Shown: in pieces, positions 23,001 to 34,700 of the stretch | Numbering within the stretch: the first letter of the stretch is position 1 | Layout: every line of letters starts with the position of its first letter | Source of the DNA: Plasmodiophora brassicae | Taxonomy: Eukaryota > Endomyxa > Phytomyxea > Plasmodiophorida > Plasmodiophoridae | Direction of reading: 5' to 3' | Length of the DNA stretch: 64,000 nucleotides | NCBI GenBank assembly: GCA_039704465.1 | Contig: JASFAU010000012.1 | Location: 806,001 to 870,000 of the forward strand | Position numbers and translations under genes: made by a program | Notes under the pieces: generated by a model | What the model was told of the DNA's origin: nothing | The model's database searches: none | The model's input: the letters and a program-made list of their open reading frames with translations, nothing else

Positions 23001-23852
23001 TTACAGCAAGGTTGCTGGCGCTTGATTCCATTCCGGAACCAGCTTGGCGGCCAGGTCGCCGACCTGGGAATTCTTGCGATCGCGAACCACGACGGCGGAC
23101 ACCATGATCGTAACGAACCCGTCGCTGTCAGCGTACCGCATGAACTTCTCCTTGGACCGGAAGAAACCGCCCCAGCCCCACCCGCTCTTATACTTGAGGC
23201 GCGTCTGTGTTTCGCGCTGCACACGCCGCGATGCATCCATGTCGGGACGCGGCGGCACGACCGACAGCATGAACCGGACCGGGTCGGTGGCGACTGGCCC
23301 GCCACGATGCATGAAGAATACGCCAATCGACCCATCATCCCGAAAGTTCAGCTGCATGCGAATCCCATAGAAGCCGTTGCCAAGCGCGAACCCGGGCGAT
23401 TCCACCGTGGCGCTAAACAGGAACGGCGTCAGCGATCGGATGACGAACGTTCTCGATTTCGACGCGATGGTGCCGGCGCGAACTCTCCAGACAGCGTTGA
23501 CGCCGACGTCCCTGCAGGCTGTCGCCTGCAGACGCGAATGCAACCGCTGAATCTCGCTGAGCAACAGTTGCATGTGGGCCGCACTGCATGCCGCCAGGTG
23601 CTCCTGAGCCTTGTTGCGAGGCATTTCAGCCGCACATCCAACGCGAGCGAAGGCGCAGGGCAGGTTCCGATCGGCGCAGCACGACAGATGCAGGTCCAGC
23701 GACGAATGCGACCCGATCCAGCGGCACGCCCCCGGCGTCTCGTCGTCCCCGAACGGGCACCGCACCAGGTCATCATCCGATTCGCTGCTCATATTGTCGC
23801 CGGCGTCACTACTGGCCACGACAACGTCCCATTCGCCCGACGCCACCGACAT
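23001..23852 (-). CDS. TRAF-type zinc finger plus MATH domain protein
   Basis: A single-exon frame of 283 residues starts at ATG 23852 (MSVASGEWDVVVAS). Residues about 30-95 hold TRAF-type Cys/His spacing: C-PFGDDETPGA-C, HSSLDLHLSCC, C-AFARVG-C and HLAACSAAH. A short coiled coil follows (MQLLLSEIQRLHSRL). Residues 125-283 form a TRAF/MATH-like beta domain with SIGVFFMHRGGP and GFVTIMVSAVVVRD. There is no RING finger, so any ubiquitin role would need a partner. Its stop is only 48 bp from the tentative start of the RRM gene on the same strand. Confidence 0.7.
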   Translation of the reverse strand: MSVASGEWDVVVASSDAGDNMSSESDDDLVRCPFGDDETPGACRWIGSHSSLDLHLSCCADRNLPCAFARVGCAAEMPRNKAQEHLAACSAAHMQLLLSEIQRLHSRLQATACRDVGVNAVWRVRAGTIASKSRTFVIRSLTPFLFSATVESPGFALGNGFYGIRMQLNFRDDGSIGVFFMHRGGPVATDPVRFMLSVVPPRPDMDASRRVQRETQTRLKYKSGWGWGGFFRSKEKFMRYADSDGFVTIMVSAVVVRDRKNSQVGDLAAKLVPEWNQAPATLL

Positions 23853-23964
23853 CAATGACGCAAATCGGTGAATAGGGACGGAACTGTGATGTTCGGCCGT
23901 TCGCGCGCAATTGGCTCCCTGTGCTGAATGGAATGCATCATTCCGTCCAGCACTTATCCCGGTT

Positions 23965-25644
23965 CTAGGTCACACGGCGGAACGTGGGCACCTTCCCCTC
24001 GTTCGTGATCATGAGCAGTTCAGGTATCATCATCTCGTTGATGTCGTGTTCGTCCTCCTCACAGTGCAGTAACCCTGCAGGTAACCAAGATTTCGGCAAT
24101 GGGTTGCACACTGTCCACCGTCTGTGATGCCGTCTTCGAAACTTGGCCACTCGGGTACACTGCCCTCAGGGAACAACGCATTCATGGTACGTGGGGGCAC
24201 GAACAATAGATTTACAAAGGTTCGTGATGGGTTAAACGGAGTCTCGTGGCCGGCACGATGACAGGTCGGCGTCGACGACGCGGACGAACAGGTTGGCGCA
24301 GGAGGCATGCGCTAGCACGTTGCCGTCTCTGACGGATCCGGATCCTAGGACGCAACCCTGCATGCAAACGTCGCATCGGACGTCGGGCTCGGCGATCCCG
24401 GAGCCGATATGGGTGCCGTCCAGGTTCAAATGTTCACGAATGATCTAACGCCGAGAGATGCGACTCAGGACTGGTGGCGCAACAGACGATTCGGTCCACC
24501 TGGATAGCGTTCCACGATGATGACACCGACGACACCGACGATAACGCATGTGCGAGCTGTTCGACGGCTACGATCGTGTCTTGACAAGTAATGACGGCAG
24601 GTGACCCAGGGGGTAGGCACCGAAGCGATGCGAACGTCGACGCTAACCGATACGCCATGCGTATCAATTCGACCCTGTCAAAACCGTCACGTTGTTTGTT
24701 CGACGCCAGCACGCTGCCCTACAATCCAGCACAGTAGGCCTCCATCGAATTGGCCCAGGCAATGAGTTTGCCGCTTGCCACCTGAACCGTCGAACACAGC
24801 CGCCCGTCAGTTCATATTCCACAATTGATGCGGCGATAGGTACGGGTGGGAGTTCGGCAGTCCCAGCGCGCACGAACGCGTTGACGACCTCCTGGCAACG
24901 TTGCACCTCGCGTACGACCGCGCGTAAAAGAATAATCCAGTGCTGAGTCCGACCGGGAACGTCTCCAGGCAGTACACCAATCAATCGCCTACGGTGACCT
25001 GCATGACCATCGCCCGTGCTATGGTGTTGCTTGCCCAGCGCTCGTCCGTACCTGACGACAGACCTAGCTCGGGTCTGGATCTCCGCTGCCAATTCGACGG
25101 ATCCGCCCTTGGCGATCGAGATCGGTGCCTGTGGGAATTGCCGATGGAATGTTGCCAGGTGCTCATCGGGGACCAACGCCAGCATCGCCGACCACGTCAG
25201 GTGTGTCGGGCTAGGCGGTGACGACGCCCAGATTGACCTGTCCTGTCGCCCAGCCAGCGCCTCAGCAAAGCGCTCCTCAGCGACGAGCATGGACAGGACG
25301 ACTGTGTCCGCCCCCGCCCCTTTCCTGTTCCAGCCGGGAAGGTCGTCGTTATCGTCATCTTCGACGCTGCCGAAATCGATACCGTCGAGGACGTCGAGCA
25401 GGCTGGGCACCTTGGGGATTACCGGCGGCGCAGGTGCCCCTGTGAAGTCCCCGAACGCACTCGTGAACGCATCGGGAAAGTTCCTGGCGATCAGCGCGTC
25501 CAGGTAATTGCCGCCCGGGTTCGTGGACATCTTCCCGCTTGGCTGTTTCGGCGACCTCGACGACAGCCGACTGACCGTATCCCGATCTTCGGCCGGAGCA
25601 GGGCCCTCGCCTCGCAGGTGGCAGAACAGATCGTCACGCCACAT
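23965..25644 (-). CDS. Uncharacterised protein with C-terminal Cys/His cluster
   Basis: ATG 25530 gives MSTNPGGNYLDALIARNFPD; an in-frame ATG at 25644 would add 38 residues. The N-terminus has a disordered acidic segment (DFGSVEDDDNDDLPGWN). Helical exons follow, for example WIILLRAVVREVQRCQEVV and LIAWANSMEAYCAG. Near the C-terminus C-DV-C-MQGCVLGSG then AHASC could bind zinc, broadly as in VPS39/TGFBRAP1-type ends, although the rest does not resemble those proteins. It ends with NEGKVPTFRRVT and TAG at 23965. Several introns are required. Confidence 0.55.
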
Positions 25645-25932
25645 CGCGTTTGGTGCATGCTGTCAGTCATTCCTGGCACTGTATTCGCTGAGGCGTGGTC
25701 CCAGGAGCGTGCATGGACGGTTACGGCCACCGGTAGGGGGCATCTTCGGTCGTTCCAGATTCGTGGCTGTCGCACCGGAACGGAGGCCGGGTCGGCCGAG
25801 ACACCAGTGGCGCCTGGATTTATGGCTCGGGTGGACCCGGGCGGGGGCGAGGCTGGCCGGCTGACCGAGCAACGTGCCCGTGTCGGAACCGGGTCTGCTC
25901 ATTCCGATAATCGCTGTCCCGAGCACAACACT

Positions 25933-25970
25933 CAAACACACACACACACACACACCTACATACACTCACC
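25933..25970 (+). promoter_or_regulatory. CA-repeat 5' leader abutting an ATG
   Basis: A run of CA dinucleotides followed by CTACATACACTCACC stops directly at the ATG at 25971. The same arrangement occurs before the subtilase and before ATG 43010. It is probably untranslated leader, and any translational or transcriptional function is inference. Confidence 0.5.
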
Positions 25971-26429
25971 ATGCAGCAGCAGTACATCCTCGCCGCGTTC
26001 CTGCTCGCCACGATCCTGTCAGGCACCGCGCTCGGGCACTACGGGTCCTATGGATCCTATGGATCCGGCTCCCTGTCGTCTGGCTACTCTGGCAGTGCCT
26101 CGTCAGGGTTCTACGGGTCGTCATCGGTTGGCACCGGCTTCTACGGGTCGTCGTCGGTTGGCACCGGCTACTACGGGTCGTCATCGGTTGGCACCGGCTT
26201 CTACGGCGGCGCGTCCATGCTCGGGGCGTCGTCAGTCGGGTCATCGTCCCTGTCGTTCGGTGCCCTGAACTTTGGATCGGTCGGCTTCGGGTCGCTCTCA
26301 TCCGCTGGGTTTGGTTCGGCTGGCATCGGCTATGGATCACTGTCTTCCGGCTATGGGTCCCTGTCCTCTACTGGCTTCGGATCGTCGTCGGCCGGATACG
26401 GGTCGCTCTCGGGCGGGTTCGCGTACTGA
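25971..26429 (+). CDS. Secreted Gly/Tyr/Ser-rich repeat protein
   Basis: This intronless gene encodes 152 residues. MQQQYILAAFLLATILSGTA is a signal peptide, probably cut after the Ala/Leu-Gly region near residue 22. The mature protein is nearly all Gly, Ser, Tyr and Phe: GSYGSYGSGS, three successive SSSVGTG-[FY]-YG units, then GYGSLSSGYGSLSSTGFG. Such composition is seen in structural, adhesive or wall proteins. There is no membrane anchor and no cysteine. An AATAAA lies about 50 bp after the TGA, near 26479. The function as wall, spore-coat or adhesive material is inference. Confidence 0.85.
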   Translation: MQQQYILAAFLLATILSGTALGHYGSYGSYGSGSLSSGYSGSASSGFYGSSSVGTGFYGSSSVGTGYYGSSSVGTGFYGGASMLGASSVGSSSLSFGALNFGSVGFGSLSSAGFGSAGIGYGSLSSGYGSLSSTGFGSSSAGYGSLSGGFAY

Positions 26430-26533
26430 ACACGCGACACCGGCGCCCCTACCTCGTTGATCGGTCGTGCAATCGTATGAATAAACAAGGAACGGTATGA
26501 CGTAACGGGCAGCGTACCCGACGCGATCGTACA

Positions 26534-27375
26534 ATGGGCGGTGGTGACGTCCAGGCGGCGATCCTGGCGGAGGAGGTTGCCGCCCTCGAGGAGAACCATG
26601 CCGACCAGTGCGAGCAATGGATCGCGATCATCAGCCAGCTGCAGGTGGCGCTCGCTGACGTCTACCGGGAGAAGCGACAGGTGGAGCAGCGCCTGGCCGA
26701 GCATCGACGGCAGATCGACGAGCAGGCTAGCGCTCTGAAGCTGGCTCAGTTCAACGCCCGCCTCGCGGTTCGTCGAATCGGCACAATCCCGTCCGGGCCT
26801 GAACGATGACGAGTTTCAGGGGGAACGGCTAGCTGAGCATGAGCGTTTGCATGCAAGCCTGGTGGAATCGAATCGGGTCGCCCGGCAGGCGGTCCTGGAC
26901 ATGACGGCCGAGATGCAGAGGGAGCGCGCCAAGACGGCCGAGACCCGCCGGGAGCAGGACGAAGTCATTGCTGGGCTGCAGGAGAAATGTCAGCGGCTAA
27001 CCCGCCTCGAGTACCCAGTTAGGAGGACGTCGACGGACCGGTCGACCCAATGCGTCACGAGCGTCAATGTGCAGCCGGCGCCCATCGTTCCCGGCAACGT
27101 GTCCTACGAGGCGATGAAGTTGCAATCGACGAGACAGGCCCAGGCCGTCACGAAGGTCATCGAGCAGGATAACGACAGGTCGAAAGCCATGCAGGACAAG
27201 TTCGACGAGTACCTCCGGGAGACGAACGCGTTGCAGGCCGTTGTGCAGGTGTGTCTTGCGGCAGCGTCGATCGTCACGCTGACTGACAATGGCACCTTAG
27301 ACGATGGATTCGCGAATTTCGCGCCGCTTATTGAACCGGTCCACGATTCGATCCTGGTTGCCGTCGCTCCAATAG
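26534..27375 (+). CDS. Coiled-coil protein
   Basis: Exon 1 from ATG 26534 (MGGGDVQAAILAEEVAAL) is a heptad-rich helix up to FNARLA. A 52-nt intron leads in phase 0 to GERLAEHERLHASLVESN and further coiled coil (MTAEMQRERAKTAETRREQD). After a second intron of about 50 nt that begins at GTGTGTC, the final exon reads TMDSRISRRLLNRSTI and stops at TAG 27373-27375. It has no signal peptide and no catalytic motif. It is probably cytoskeletal or scaffolding. It is tail-to-tail with the pseudokinase gene, 76 bp away. Confidence 0.7.
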
Positions 27376-27451
27376 GAAACACAGTCGTCAGAATGTATTC
27401 GTACGATACTTGGCAAGGATAATCGGATTACAGAACGATAGATCGCGTCCG

Positions 27452-29316
27452 TCAGGCTCCACGTGCATTGAGATACCTGTGGTGCACGAGTGTTTCGCGA
27501 ACAGCGTCGTCTGGCGACAGCAACTTGTCGATGATGTCGACGTAGTCACTGTCATACACTTGCAACCTGGACAGCACTTCGCGGTCTGTAGGTTCAACCC
27601 CATCGGGCACATGGATGGTCAACAGGACGAGGATTTCCGCGACGGCTTTCCAGTCCCGGTGGAAGGCCTTCTTGACCACATCCTCATACTGAGGAGTCGT
27701 TCGGCATGGTGTCAACTCCCGGCCGAGCGAGTGCACAGGCCACGCGGAGACCTTGCCGAAGCCTTGCAAGCGAATGTCGGCCTGCGCAGCAACGACAACG
27801 GTGTCCAACGAGATGTCGCCATGTGCGAGGCAGAGGGTGTGCAGAGCAGCAACGGCGGTCAGGAGCCCTCTGAGGACCCTGTTCCTGGTCTTCAGTCCAA
27901 TTCCACGCATGCTCAAAGGATCGGCCGCACGATCACGGCCAAGTATCTACATGCGGGGGCGATTCAACATTCGGAAGTCGAAAGGCCCACCAGAGGGAGC
28001 GTACCTGACGGAGAGTCTTTTGCGAATCTCGACTTCCAGGGTACTCGAACCCGACTTCATGTTCGTCGTCCAGGACATCGTTAGGTAGGGCAAGGGAAGC
28101 AGGTGGGTATGGCAACAGAGAGATGCGCCACAAGTAGATCAGTTCCCTCTGGATCGCGTCGTAATCCAATATCCTGTCGTATATAACCCTGAACATGCCA
28201 GGAGGAATCGGGCGGTTGGCAATGGGACAGACCCTACAGAGGGAATCAAAAGAACGCCTCATTAACAGGAGTCTGGCCCACGTACACTTCAGGGCTCAGG
28301 CTCCAAATGAAACCCTGAAAGAATGGGTGCCGCTTCAATTCCGCTAGAGAACGGATTCGATCATCCGCGTTGGCGTGCAAGGAGGCCCTCAGGCTGTCGA
28401 TCGACTTCGGCCACGGTACCTTCGAGTCATTCCACGACGCATGCAAATGTCGAAGCTCATCAATGCACCTCCCAAGTCCTGCCCAATCGTCCTCGTACCC
28501 ATACGTCCATCCTGTGTTATTACGAATGTGTGTCTTGTGAGGAATAAGTTGCCAAGCCTTCGAGAACCCTCCCTAAAACACAGAACAGTTAGACAGAGGC
28601 TCATCAGGCATATGTCAGGTAGGGTTGCACACCAGTTTGGGCCATGGAGTCAGACCGTAGTTGTGCATTGCAATGTTGCGTAGCTGAACATCTCCATGGA
28701 TAATGTGCTTCCCGTGAACATGAGCCAGACCGAGGGCAGTGCGCCCGATCAGATGCCGCAGAATACCCTCGAACTTTTCCGCGTCACAGTCCTTGCATGA
28801 CCGCATCGTGCGCTAACGAACAGAGTGAATCCACCGATTAGTATCACCGGCATGCCGTGCTTTGTACCTTGCTGTAGATGGTGGCCGCGTCCGAATAGAA
28901 AGGATCCGTGAATAGGTATACACGACCATGGGATTCGTCAGCAAAGCAGAACTGCATCGATACCAGGAAAGGATGCTTGAACGTATGCAGAAGCGTTCGC
29001 ACCTCACGCAGAACGCTCTCGCTGCACCGCTTCTCAATCCGCCAGTAGAGCTTCTTCGTCAACGTATCCCGGACGGTACGAATGGTACCACCCGAATTCG
29101 GTACAGTGTGCAGGACTTCGTACCGGCGAGCAAAATCTGCAGGAAGCTCTTTACAGGCGGGGCAGAATCCTCCACACTACGGGAGAGGCCCAGTCAGCAT
29201 GGCATACCGCGCACCAAGCGATCGTCACTGACCGAATCACCCGCAACATGCACGGCACAGAGCAGGACGCCGACGGCGGCAAACAACGACAACGAACGCA
29301 GCGCAGATACCATCAT
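27452..29316 (-). CDS. Secretory tandem pseudokinase
   Basis: ATG 29316 (MMVSALRSLSLFAAVGVLLC, then AVHVAGDS) is a signal peptide. An intron follows, and then a kinase N-lobe (FARRYEVLHTVPNSGGTIR, LREVRTLLHTFKHPF). Its catalytic loop is HIIHGDVQLRNI, with HRD read as HGD but Asp and Asn kept. The DFG position reads LGGF, so the metal-binding Asp is lost, and the C-lobe continues (DDWAGLGRCIDELR, LAELKRHPFFQGF). A second domain (27950-27452) has LAHGDISLDTV and LQGFG, again without the DFG Asp. The VAIK lysine is not evident in the first domain. It is therefore a two-domain pseudokinase routed to the secretory pathway. A candidate secreted regulator or effector is inference. Stop is TGA 27452-27454. 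Confidence 0.75.
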
Positions 29317-29609
29317 CGCACGACCATCCAGATATCGGTCTGACGAAAGCCCCGGCGTCCGCGGCTGGCGGCCTTCCCCGGGTCCCGTGAATGGGGGAGC
29401 GCTAAAGATAGTTCGCGTGCGGCCTCCACCCTGCGTCCTATTTGCGGATTTCTGGGGCTGATCGACCACCGCGACCGTGCAGCTACCTGGCCGCACAGTC
29501 GGACTCGGAACTTTCCTGACGCGGTGTCAAGAGTACACGATGCGATACAATAATCTGTTAATAAGTTCTATACAGAATAGGTTAATGAAATAGAATAACG
29601 ATGAGGAGA
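29317..29609. other. Intergenic region
   Basis: This lies between the pseudokinase start and the next gene's 3' end on the same strand. It is AT-rich near 29550-29600. No exon is supported. Confidence 0.5.
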
Positions 29610-30441
29610 TCACCCGGCATGGATGATGGTTAGGGCCATTGGTTCGCGTGGAACTGTGGCAATCCGTCGGAAGCTCGTCATCCATCGCACAGTAAACGCA
29701 AGGATGATGGAGGAGATCACGCAGCTGAAGAGGACTGCGATAATGACGGGCAAACGGTACGGGTTCCCGGATGGCAGATCGCGAGAGGCTTGCGGTGGCA
29801 GAGTAGGCCCGCGAATCCGCGACGGGAATCGACCTTTGTAACGACGCGAAGAAAGATATGCAATAACGGCCGTGGAGGCGGTCAGGAGCGCGCCGAAATT
29901 CATAGTTCGCCGGGACACACGGCGTCGCGCCGGCTTCACCATTGGGCTGTCAGTGGCATATTAGACAAAGGTGACGAGCACGGAGCAAACCTTGCGAAGC
30001 CCGAGTTCAGCTGCAACGTCAGCAGCGACGACAGGTATTGGAGCAAGAATCGTGCAGACCCGCTTTGCTTGTGGCCATACGGCGGCCATGCGTGGCAGCC
30101 AAAGCGCTGTGGCAGAACTGGAACTAGCAGGCGACGGGCCGACCGAATCTGCCAACTGGCGCCCTAGTGATGGCTGGCCCGTGCCTGGTACAGATGAACC
30201 GTTATACATTGTACTTGACCGCAGGGAAAACGATTGCCGTACCCGCGAGCGATGGCTGTCCAGACCGGCGATCTGACGGGAACTCCACGGTAGCGCCGCC
30301 AGTGTCTATGTAATTGCGACTCAAAACGGACATCGCGTTGTCGTCAACGAGAGCATCATCCGAATGCATCGCAACGCAGGACGCGACCGCCAATACAACG
30401 AGCACGATCGCTGTCACGTGCCTCCTGCGATCGCGAGGCAT
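29610..30441 (-). CDS. Secreted or single-pass membrane protein, unresolved exons
   Basis: ATG 30441 gives MPRDRRRHVTAIVLVVLAVA then SCVAMHSDDA, a signal peptide. A 64-nt intron joins SGQPSLAG to TGQPSLGRQLADSVG and a Ser/Ala-rich stretch. Downstream an exon carries one clear hydrophobic span (LPVIIAVLFSCVISSIILAF) followed by TVRWMTSFRRIA, ending at TGA 29610. The junctions between 29940 and 30080 are not settled, so the 5' and 3' parts could be separate genes. No family is recognised. Confidence 0.45.
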
Positions 30442-31236
30442 GACGACCGACTGCGGTTTTCCGGACTTGCTAAAAATAGCATGTCGTACAGGTGTCGGCT
30501 ATCGGAGCCTGCTGGCTGGACGACCCGAGCTCGTTCGAAGATTATGTAGTTGACATTCTGGTTCGTTCTCCTGATTAGTTTTGTAAAATACAAGTCCACC
30601 TGGATAACTTTGCCACCATCTGAAGCAGTTTCAGCACACCAGGAGTCATAGAAGGCGCCCCAGGGACCAAAAGGCTTCGGCATATATAAAGTACTGCGTA
30701 TCCCAGCAACGTTTGGCAGGCGTTAACCTAATGAGTCGGCGCCTGAATAGCGTGGTAACGTTGCTATCACATACTTTGAGCTGTGCCCTCATGCCCCAGG
30801 TTACATATAATCCGCTGTCACTGCTCTTATAGGTTTCAGGGAATGGACGCATACAAGACAAACGGTTTGCGATGGAGCAACCCCCGTTTATGCAATTAGA
30901 GTCACCCCAAAGTCTGGTATACCCCTACGGTATATAGGTACGTTCCAGCTCAGTGCTGGTCCCATAGCTGCTGGATGAAGCGGGAAGTGCCAAAAATAGC
31001 GGAAGCGTCCCGGTCTGCGTCAAGTCTCCGATTTTAATGTGCGGATGGAGCTCACAGCGTTTCATATCGCATTTAGCTGTCGGAGAATAGCGAAACGGAT
31101 CGGTCTTACCTCTTCTTTCCACTTCCATGTGATGGGGGATTTACACCGCCTCCAACAGATGTGAGATGATGCAAAGCGATCGGATCGAGTACAGTACCAA
31201 CTACGCCGCTGCTTGCCATGCGTACCAATTACCATT
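30442..31236. other. Intergenic region, AT-rich, no supported gene
   Basis: Only short, non-conserved frames are present on both strands. The 30700-31000 part is notably AT-rich for this window, which fits non-coding or decayed sequence. Confidence 0.5.
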
Positions 31237-31518
31237 ATGCACCGACGCGCATGGCGCCGTGTGCGGCGTGCATTCGATTTCAAGCGCATGATACGGGAGC
31301 TCAGCGCTGGACGCGCTCCCACCGTCGACGAGAGCTGGAGTTCGGACGGGGAAGATGCAACCTTCAGCCCGCCAGATATCAGCGAAGACTTCGAACCCGA
31401 AGATCTATCCAGAAGGCCATCTCTTTGCAAGACACCCGGGGAAGGGATACACCTTTCCAAGAAACCTCTCCTTGGAGAGGCTTCTTGCGCGAAAGGCGAA
31501 CCCCGTCAGTCTATGTGA
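31237..31518 (+). CDS. Possible small acidic protein
   Basis: ATG 31237 opens 93 codons: a basic start (MHRRAWRRVRRAFDFKRM) then an acidic Ser-rich section (SWSSDGEDATFSPPDISEDF, EPEDLSRRPS). Composition is plausible for a disordered regulatory region. It may be a stand-alone gene or a 5' exon of the UBR ligase gene beginning near 31749. There is no homology evidence. Confidence 0.3.
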   Translation: MHRRAWRRVRRAFDFKRMIRELSAGRAPTVDESWSSDGEDATFSPPDISEDFEPEDLSRRPSLCKTPGEGIHLSKKPLLGEASCAKGEPRQSM

Positions 31519-31748
31519 AACAACTATCCATTACAACAATATCGTTCGCTGGTTCTCCTTCCTATTGCGTGAGAGAGTGGTGGGCAGATGACTGGATGCT
31601 GCATGCGTGAGCCACCTTCGGAAGACCTGGCATTGTCCGCAAAATTTGTCCGTACAGCAGACGAGCCGTCCCAGAGCGCAGAGGCCGGACACCGCTTTTC
31701 CTCTTGTCGTCGCGACTGGCGCGGAACAACAGCTACGCCCGCTGGTGA

Positions 31749-34700
31749 ATGCCGAAGAGGAAGACGGCAATGGAGCCCATACCGAACGAAGCGACGCTTT
31801 GGGACTCAGCAATCAGTGACGGAATCGGTGCGCTGCAGGCCCTGTTTCAAGGCGCGCACCCGCCGGATGTCGTCGCGTTCCTGCAGTTTCTACGAACGCG
31901 ACGTATATCCATACCGAAATTGTTTTCCGTTCTCGATGTGATTCTGTGCATGGGCCAAGACAAACAGTCGACCCTGGAAAAGTCTCTTTCCTGTCGTTTC
32001 GTTTGGTTCCGTCGATCTGACTGTGGGCTGTAGTGTTAAAACTTTACTGGGCGGGTCAACTATGTGTTCGCGACCGTTTGACGACGGATCCGTCGTGTTC
32101 GTGTGCCGGACGTGTCAAGCGGACTCGACGTGTGCCATTTGTGTCGACTGTTTTGACGCTGCCGACCATGAAGGTATCCCTCCAATTTGGTTTCAGTAAT
32201 CCGCGTTGACAAGGATATATTACGAAGGGCATAATTATGCAGCAATGACCGTCAGTGGTGGGTGTTGTGATTGCGGCGACCCTCAAAGCTGGTATACTCC
32301 ATGCAGGAAACATGCTGAGATCCACTCAAGGTCAGCTCGTGACACCCGCCTTCTAATGACTGTTGTGATGTTCATCTTCGACATGTGATAGTGCATCGTG
32401 CGATACCCTTGGAGCAGCACTAGCGAACGAAGAAGTCTCTGCTTTCTTTCGTCGTCTGATTTCCCTGACATCATTTGCCATAACTAAGACGGTTGCGTCT
32501 GTAATCGCTCTGGGGTCGGATACGTCCCAGGCTATTCGCAAAACCATGCGTTTAATTTCATGTTTCGTCGATTGGATCACTGGATTATGCTCCTGCGGTC
32601 CGGCGTTTCTGCGGGCGCTTTCCCTTTCACTAACGGTCCAGCAACAAGGCAGTGGTGAAACGCCAATCGCCTACTTTCTCGGCCTTCTTGCTGACTCTGA
32701 TCAAGTTCATCTCGGCCCGCCTTTGACGCGTCTCGTTGTCAGCCTACTCTCAGATCTGGAATTTCGAGTACCGTTCCTGTCAGCGCTTCTACCAGTGTAT
32801 GGGGCACTGAGAGACAACCGTTGCTCTCTCTTGGATTCCATTACAGTGCAGTTGTTTTGCACCAGCGCTCTTGTTGACGACTTCATTTCGCTGGACGCTG
32901 TGGGCGAACTGCTCCGTGTATTGTTCAATGCTTTGCGTCAATGTTCTATGCCCCATCCGCCTCAAGGATCTGTCCACGAAAGAAGGTTCACTATCAATAC
33001 GGAGGTACACGACACCAAATACTCTGAGATTGCAGTTGATATCAAGTACCTCTTGAAGCATGAGTACGTACTGTCTACGGGGCTTGGTGAATTCGTTGGT
33101 GATAATGATGTTGCATAGCAAACTTCTTGCCACCTCACTGTTGAACATGCCGACGCTAGAGTGCCTTGTGTCTATACTATCGATGCTGCAGGGGATGGGG
33201 CCCTTGCGGCGCAAAACCGGTAAGGGGGCCGGTTCGTTTCACGTTTGCCAATCTGATGTTTGTTTGACTAGGCGCGCATATCGAGTTCGAAAACCAGGAC
33301 TGGATATACGCGTTTGAGCTGGAAATCGAGCTGAACGAGATTGTGGACTTTTTCGTCAAAGGTAGGAAATGATCACGGCTGTGGATTTGTGGTTTCCAAT
33401 TCTGTACGCAGGCTTTCGCAGTCGGCATCCTAACAGTCCAGAAACAACGGACATCCTCAAAGCGTTATTAGCGGAACTCGTTCATCACCTGTACCGTTAT
33501 TTCGAGGACGACGATGGTTCCGTGATCCAGACGGGGCCTATGTCGTTCCACATTCCATTGCATCGTATGTTTGCGCGCATATTCAGCGTGTACCTTGGTA
33601 CTGCTACTGCCCAGAAGGTTCGCAGAGAAAGACCTTACGTGGCGTAACTGTTTGCTGACCTTCTGCATTCAGGATACTATAAGACAAGCTCTTGCAGAGA
33701 TTATTCCCAACGGTTGTAGCGTTGATGACTTCTTATGGAAGTTCTCGACAAGCATCATCCGCATCCAAGCGACTTTGGCGGAAATTAACGCCGGTTATTG
33801 GCGAAAGAATGGCGAAGTATCTGCTCAAGCGAACGGCATCTACAGGTCAGCCAGCGTCTGCAATCGTTTGTTCTGCTCATAATATCTGACGATAGGGGCC
33901 CCAACTTCTCCACAATGGCGATGCTACCTGATTTGCTTGGTATGCAGCTTGTCGCTGCTGGCATTGACGATGCCGGTGGATGGTTGGATCACATTGCAAG
34001 GCATTTCGGACTGAACATGGACTACTCTGAACGCGGTCTGGACTCGAAAATGGCCGAAGAGTTTCTCCGACTGGTTATAGCAATTTCTCGTGACATATCT
34101 GCTGGCGATCCTCACGTATGCGCGTTGATACGCGGTTTCGTTGCCCTGGCTAACATTCGTTATGTGCAGTCAACCTCATATCTTCGTTCCGAGCTGATCG
34201 CGCACTTGTCATCGTCGGAATTAGGCTTGATGCACAGCGAACTCTGCTCTCGACTCGCTCAAGTACACGTTGAGCATAATGAACTCGAGAGCCTTCTTGC
34301 CGAAGTTAGCGTTTGGCGACCACCGCATGGAACGTCCAGTGGGCGCTACGTCCTGGAACCCAAGCTTTTCACGAACAACTTCGATCCGTATTTCTTCCCG
34401 ATTATCCAGGTCTGCTCGTCGCATGTACGCCTAGTCTACATGCCTGCGACTGATTGCAAGGCTCAGACGGAGATCGCTTATGCAGAGTCTCGGTTTCATG
34501 AGGCATGCAGGCTCGCTGACGCTCGGTCACAAAAGCCAGTTTGCATTCCGTTACCAGATAAGTCATCGAACGTGAACTCTCTTCTCCACTCCCCCGTCCT
34601 TCATCGTCTGCTGGGAGACGTTTTCAACTATGCCTGTGAGTTGTGGTTTGCGAGCCATATTTTGCCATATTTGGTGTAAGTAACCTGTACAAATGCAGTG

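Noticed and set aside
25933..25955. CA dinucleotide tract as a CRISPR-like or telomeric repeat
   Set aside because: It is a simple microsatellite with no spacers and no telomere motif. Only its position next to start codons is notable.
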